A stretch of 64,000 nucleotides of DNA from Sporosarcina sp. FSL K6-1522 (lineage in GTDB: Bacteria > Bacillota > Bacilli > Bacillales_A > Planococcaceae), in assembly GCF_038622445.1 (NCBI RefSeq), contig NZ_CP152019.1, positions 3,446,501-3,510,500 on the forward strand. Direction: 5' to 3'. The notes beneath the pieces were generated by a model. It was given only the letters and a program-made list of their open reading frames with translations. It was not told the DNA's origin and made no database searches. Below, piece by piece: positions 62,531 through 64,000 of this stretch (positions are counted from its first letter, which is position 1; each line of letters opens with the position of its first letter). The translations under genes were made by a program, and so were the position numbers.

Positions 62531-63484
62531 ATGACAATTGATGCATCTGTTAAAGCAGTTCTTGACTATTTTCCCCAACTACCCAAAACATTGACACCGG
62601 AGTTGATTAACCAAATTCGACAACAACAGTTATTGCTCATACCAGCAGAGGAGCACCGGCCAACTGTGAAAAACGTTGAAAACCTTCTCATTGAGGGACC
62701 CAATGGCGATATTCCAATCCGAGCCTATACACCAGATACCCTTGAGGAAAAACTCCCTGCCCTCGTCTACTATCACGGTGGCGGTTGGACAACCGGCAAC
62801 GTCGACACATATGACGTCGTCTGCCGAAATCTAGCAAATTCGTCAGGTCACAAAGTCATTTCCGTCGATTATCGATTGGCACCGGAGCATCGTTTTCCGA
62901 AAGGGTTGGAAGATTGTTATGCTGCGGCACAATGGGTTTTCGATCATGCCGACACACTCCAAGTCATTCCATATCAGATTTCAGTCGGAGGAGATAGTGC
63001 GGGTGGCAACTATACAGCAGCCGTGACGTTAATGGCAAAAGAACGAAAAGGCCCTAACATCAAATCTCAATTATTAATTTATCCTGCGACTGATGCATTG
63101 CGCTCCATTAACGATTCACCGTACGAATCCATCCGAGAAAATGCATCGGCCCCTATTTTGACGAGCAGTCTGACGAAAAGCTTTTGGGATCATTATCTGA
63201 ACAATGAAGAGGACGCAGAAAACACATATGCCTCCCCTATTAAAGCAGAGGATGTAAGCGAATTGCCACCCGCTTTGCTAATTACAGCCCAATATGATCC
63301 ACTCCGTGATGAAGGTGAGTCATACGGTGCCCGTCTGCAAGCAAGTGGCGTCGATGTTGACATGCACCGTTATGATGGGCTAATTCATGGTTTCATCCAA
63401 TTGCCGATTCCTATTAATGAAGACGTTTTTCAAATGATTGGGCGTTTTTTGAATAAGCGTATATCGTCCGTGTCGACGAAGTAA
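62531..63484 (+). CDS. Alpha/beta hydrolase, HSL (hormone-sensitive lipase) type esterase
   Basis: A 317-residue carboxylesterase. Oxyanion motif YYHGGGWTTGN near residue 78, nucleophile elbow GGDSAGGNYTAA with Ser near 157, acid in DPLRDEGESYG near 258 and His in DGLIHGFIQ near 288 form the full triad of the HSL family. Acts on short-chain acyl or aryl esters; the natural substrate is unknown. No signal peptide. ATG 62531 is eight or nine bases after AGAGGAG; the upstream frame extension lacks a site. Confidence 0.9.
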   Translation: MTIDASVKAVLDYFPQLPKTLTPELINQIRQQQLLLIPAEEHRPTVKNVENLLIEGPNGDIPIRAYTPDTLEEKLPALVYYHGGGWTTGNVDTYDVVCRNLANSSGHKVISVDYRLAPEHRFPKGLEDCYAAAQWVFDHADTLQVIPYQISVGGDSAGGNYTAAVTLMAKERKGPNIKSQLLIYPATDALRSINDSPYESIRENASAPILTSSLTKSFWDHYLNNEEDAENTYASPIKAEDVSELPPALLITAQYDPLRDEGESYGARLQASGVDVDMHRYDGLIHGFIQLPIPINEDVFQMIGRFLNKRISSVSTK

Positions 63485-63532
63485 GCTATTCTTGTAAAAT
63501 GCCTTTGCAAAAAATTAAATCTACGCCTATCT

Positions 63533-63576
63533 AAAATAGAGCCCTACTACACTTTTAATGTAGTAAGGCTCCATTT
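63533..63576. terminator. Bidirectional terminator
   Basis: Stem AATAGAGCCcTACTACA / TGTAGTAaGGCTCCATT between the convergent esterase and methyltransferase genes, with A/T runs on both sides. Confidence 0.85.
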
Positions 63577-63600
63577 GAGTACCATTGTTAATAGACCTTA

Positions 63601-64000
63601 TCATTCCGCATGGCAAATCCATCCTGCGAAAAGGCCCGTTGAATAAAATCGGGTTATATTCGTAAAACCGGATTCTTCTAACAGTTGCTCAATGTGATGT
63701 TCCGGAATGAAAGAAATATTCATAATCCCTTTGCCCATCTCGTCCAATTTAGACGAATCGTACCCGACATCAAAGAAAAAGCTTTTCCATACGTTTATTC
63801 TGTCTTGCAATTCGGTATCATCAGGATCTCCGTATGCGGTCACGAGCACGAATGGAGCTCCCGGCTTCAACTTACCCTTAATGGTTTGAAGCAATTCCAA
63901 CTTCTGTTGGACATCTTCTATGAAATGAAGAACCAAAATACAACTTGCCGCGTCGAATTTCGATTCTGAGGGTGGCAGGTCAGCAGTCGTTCCCTGAATA
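63601..64000 (-). CDS. SAM-dependent methyltransferase, class I (5' end outside window)
   Basis: The frame ends at 63601 and runs open to the window edge (about 133 residues seen). The visible part is the second half of a Rossmann methyltransferase: FDAASCILVLHFIEDVQQKL matches motif III, LKPGAPFVLVTAY is the post-III strand, and EHHIEQLLEESGFTNITRFY near the C-terminus matches the usual last strand pair. The SAM-binding GxGxG region lies outside, so the start and substrate cannot be assigned. Small-molecule methylation is most likely. Confidence 0.82.
   Translation of the reverse strand, partial: IQGTTADLPPSESKFDAASCILVLHFIEDVQQKLELLQTIKGKLKPGAPFVLVTAYGDPDDTELQDRINVWKSFFFDVGYDSSKLDEMGKGIMNISFIPEHHIEQLLEESGFTNITRFYSTGLFAGWICHAE

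Overview
The window looks like a chromosomal segment of a low-to-mid GC, spore-forming member of the Bacillales, most likely Planococcaceae (Sporosarcina-like). The supporting signs are a Spo0E-type phosphatase, a Tlp small acid-soluble spore protein, a YhcN/YlaJ spore lipoprotein, a class IV (PhaR/PhaC) polyhydroxyalkanoate locus, T-box and purine riboswitch regulation, strong GGAGG ribosome binding sites and frequent TTG/GTG starts. The genus is an inference from gene content, not something read directly.

Layout. 1-8.3 kb is an accessory, AT-rich stretch dominated by proteins of the kind found as immunity proteins in polymorphic-toxin loci (SUFU, two YwqG/DUF1963, a TPR-SMI1/KNR4 protein, several small orphans, DUF5713). 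In its middle lies a decayed RNA-repair pair: a polynucleotide kinase-HD protein that has lost its P-loop, and an RNA ligase interrupted by an in-frame TGA. 8.5-21 kb is housekeeping: endonuclease V, an amidase, xpt-pbuX under a guanine-type riboswitch, a CynX-like permease, exoA, psuK-psuG, a MOSC protein and a branched-chain aminotransferase. 21-27 kb holds a TrpX-type ABC importer, a DAO-family oxidase, a very short Spo0E-like gene, a CorA transporter whose only sensible start is ATC, and YhcN. 27.7-31.3 kb is the pha locus, with phaR-phaB-phaC on one strand and phaQ, phaP on the other. 31.8-38.4 kb has a LysM/beta-propeller protein, a VLRF1 release-factor-like protein, a rhodanese lipoprotein, Tlp, an RNase H-like protein and SelO.

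38.5-44.3 kb is an export/sensing module: two ATPase-permease fusion ABC subunits diverging from a response regulator and histidine kinase, with a striking inverted repeat in the shared promoter region. 45.4-50.8 kb is a catabolic unit (ureohydrolase, iron-type alcohol dehydrogenase, aldehyde dehydrogenase, APC permease), plausibly for guanidino compounds or polyamines. 52.8-54.5 kb is a sodium symporter (NSS family) behind a T-box leader whose specifier reads as phenylalanine. 55-64 kb carries a prolyl-4-hydroxylase-like dioxygenase, EamA and LysE exporters with adjacent LysR and MocR regulators, a small zinc-ribbon/alpha-CTD protein, an O-methyltransferase operon with a double palindromic operator, an HSL-type esterase and a partial methyltransferase.

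Mobile or repetitive DNA is modest but informative. Three copies of a roughly 105-bp MITE-like element with terminal inverted repeats occur at 21.06, 25.46 and 33.75 kb, one apparently inserted with a TA duplication into an older GC-rich repeat related to one at 60.5 kb. Further short dispersed palindromic sequences sit at 16.1/54.9 kb and 19.8/57.8 kb. No transposase, phage, CRISPR array, tRNA or rRNA gene was seen. All assignments come from reading the sequence and recalled family knowledge; no searches were run.
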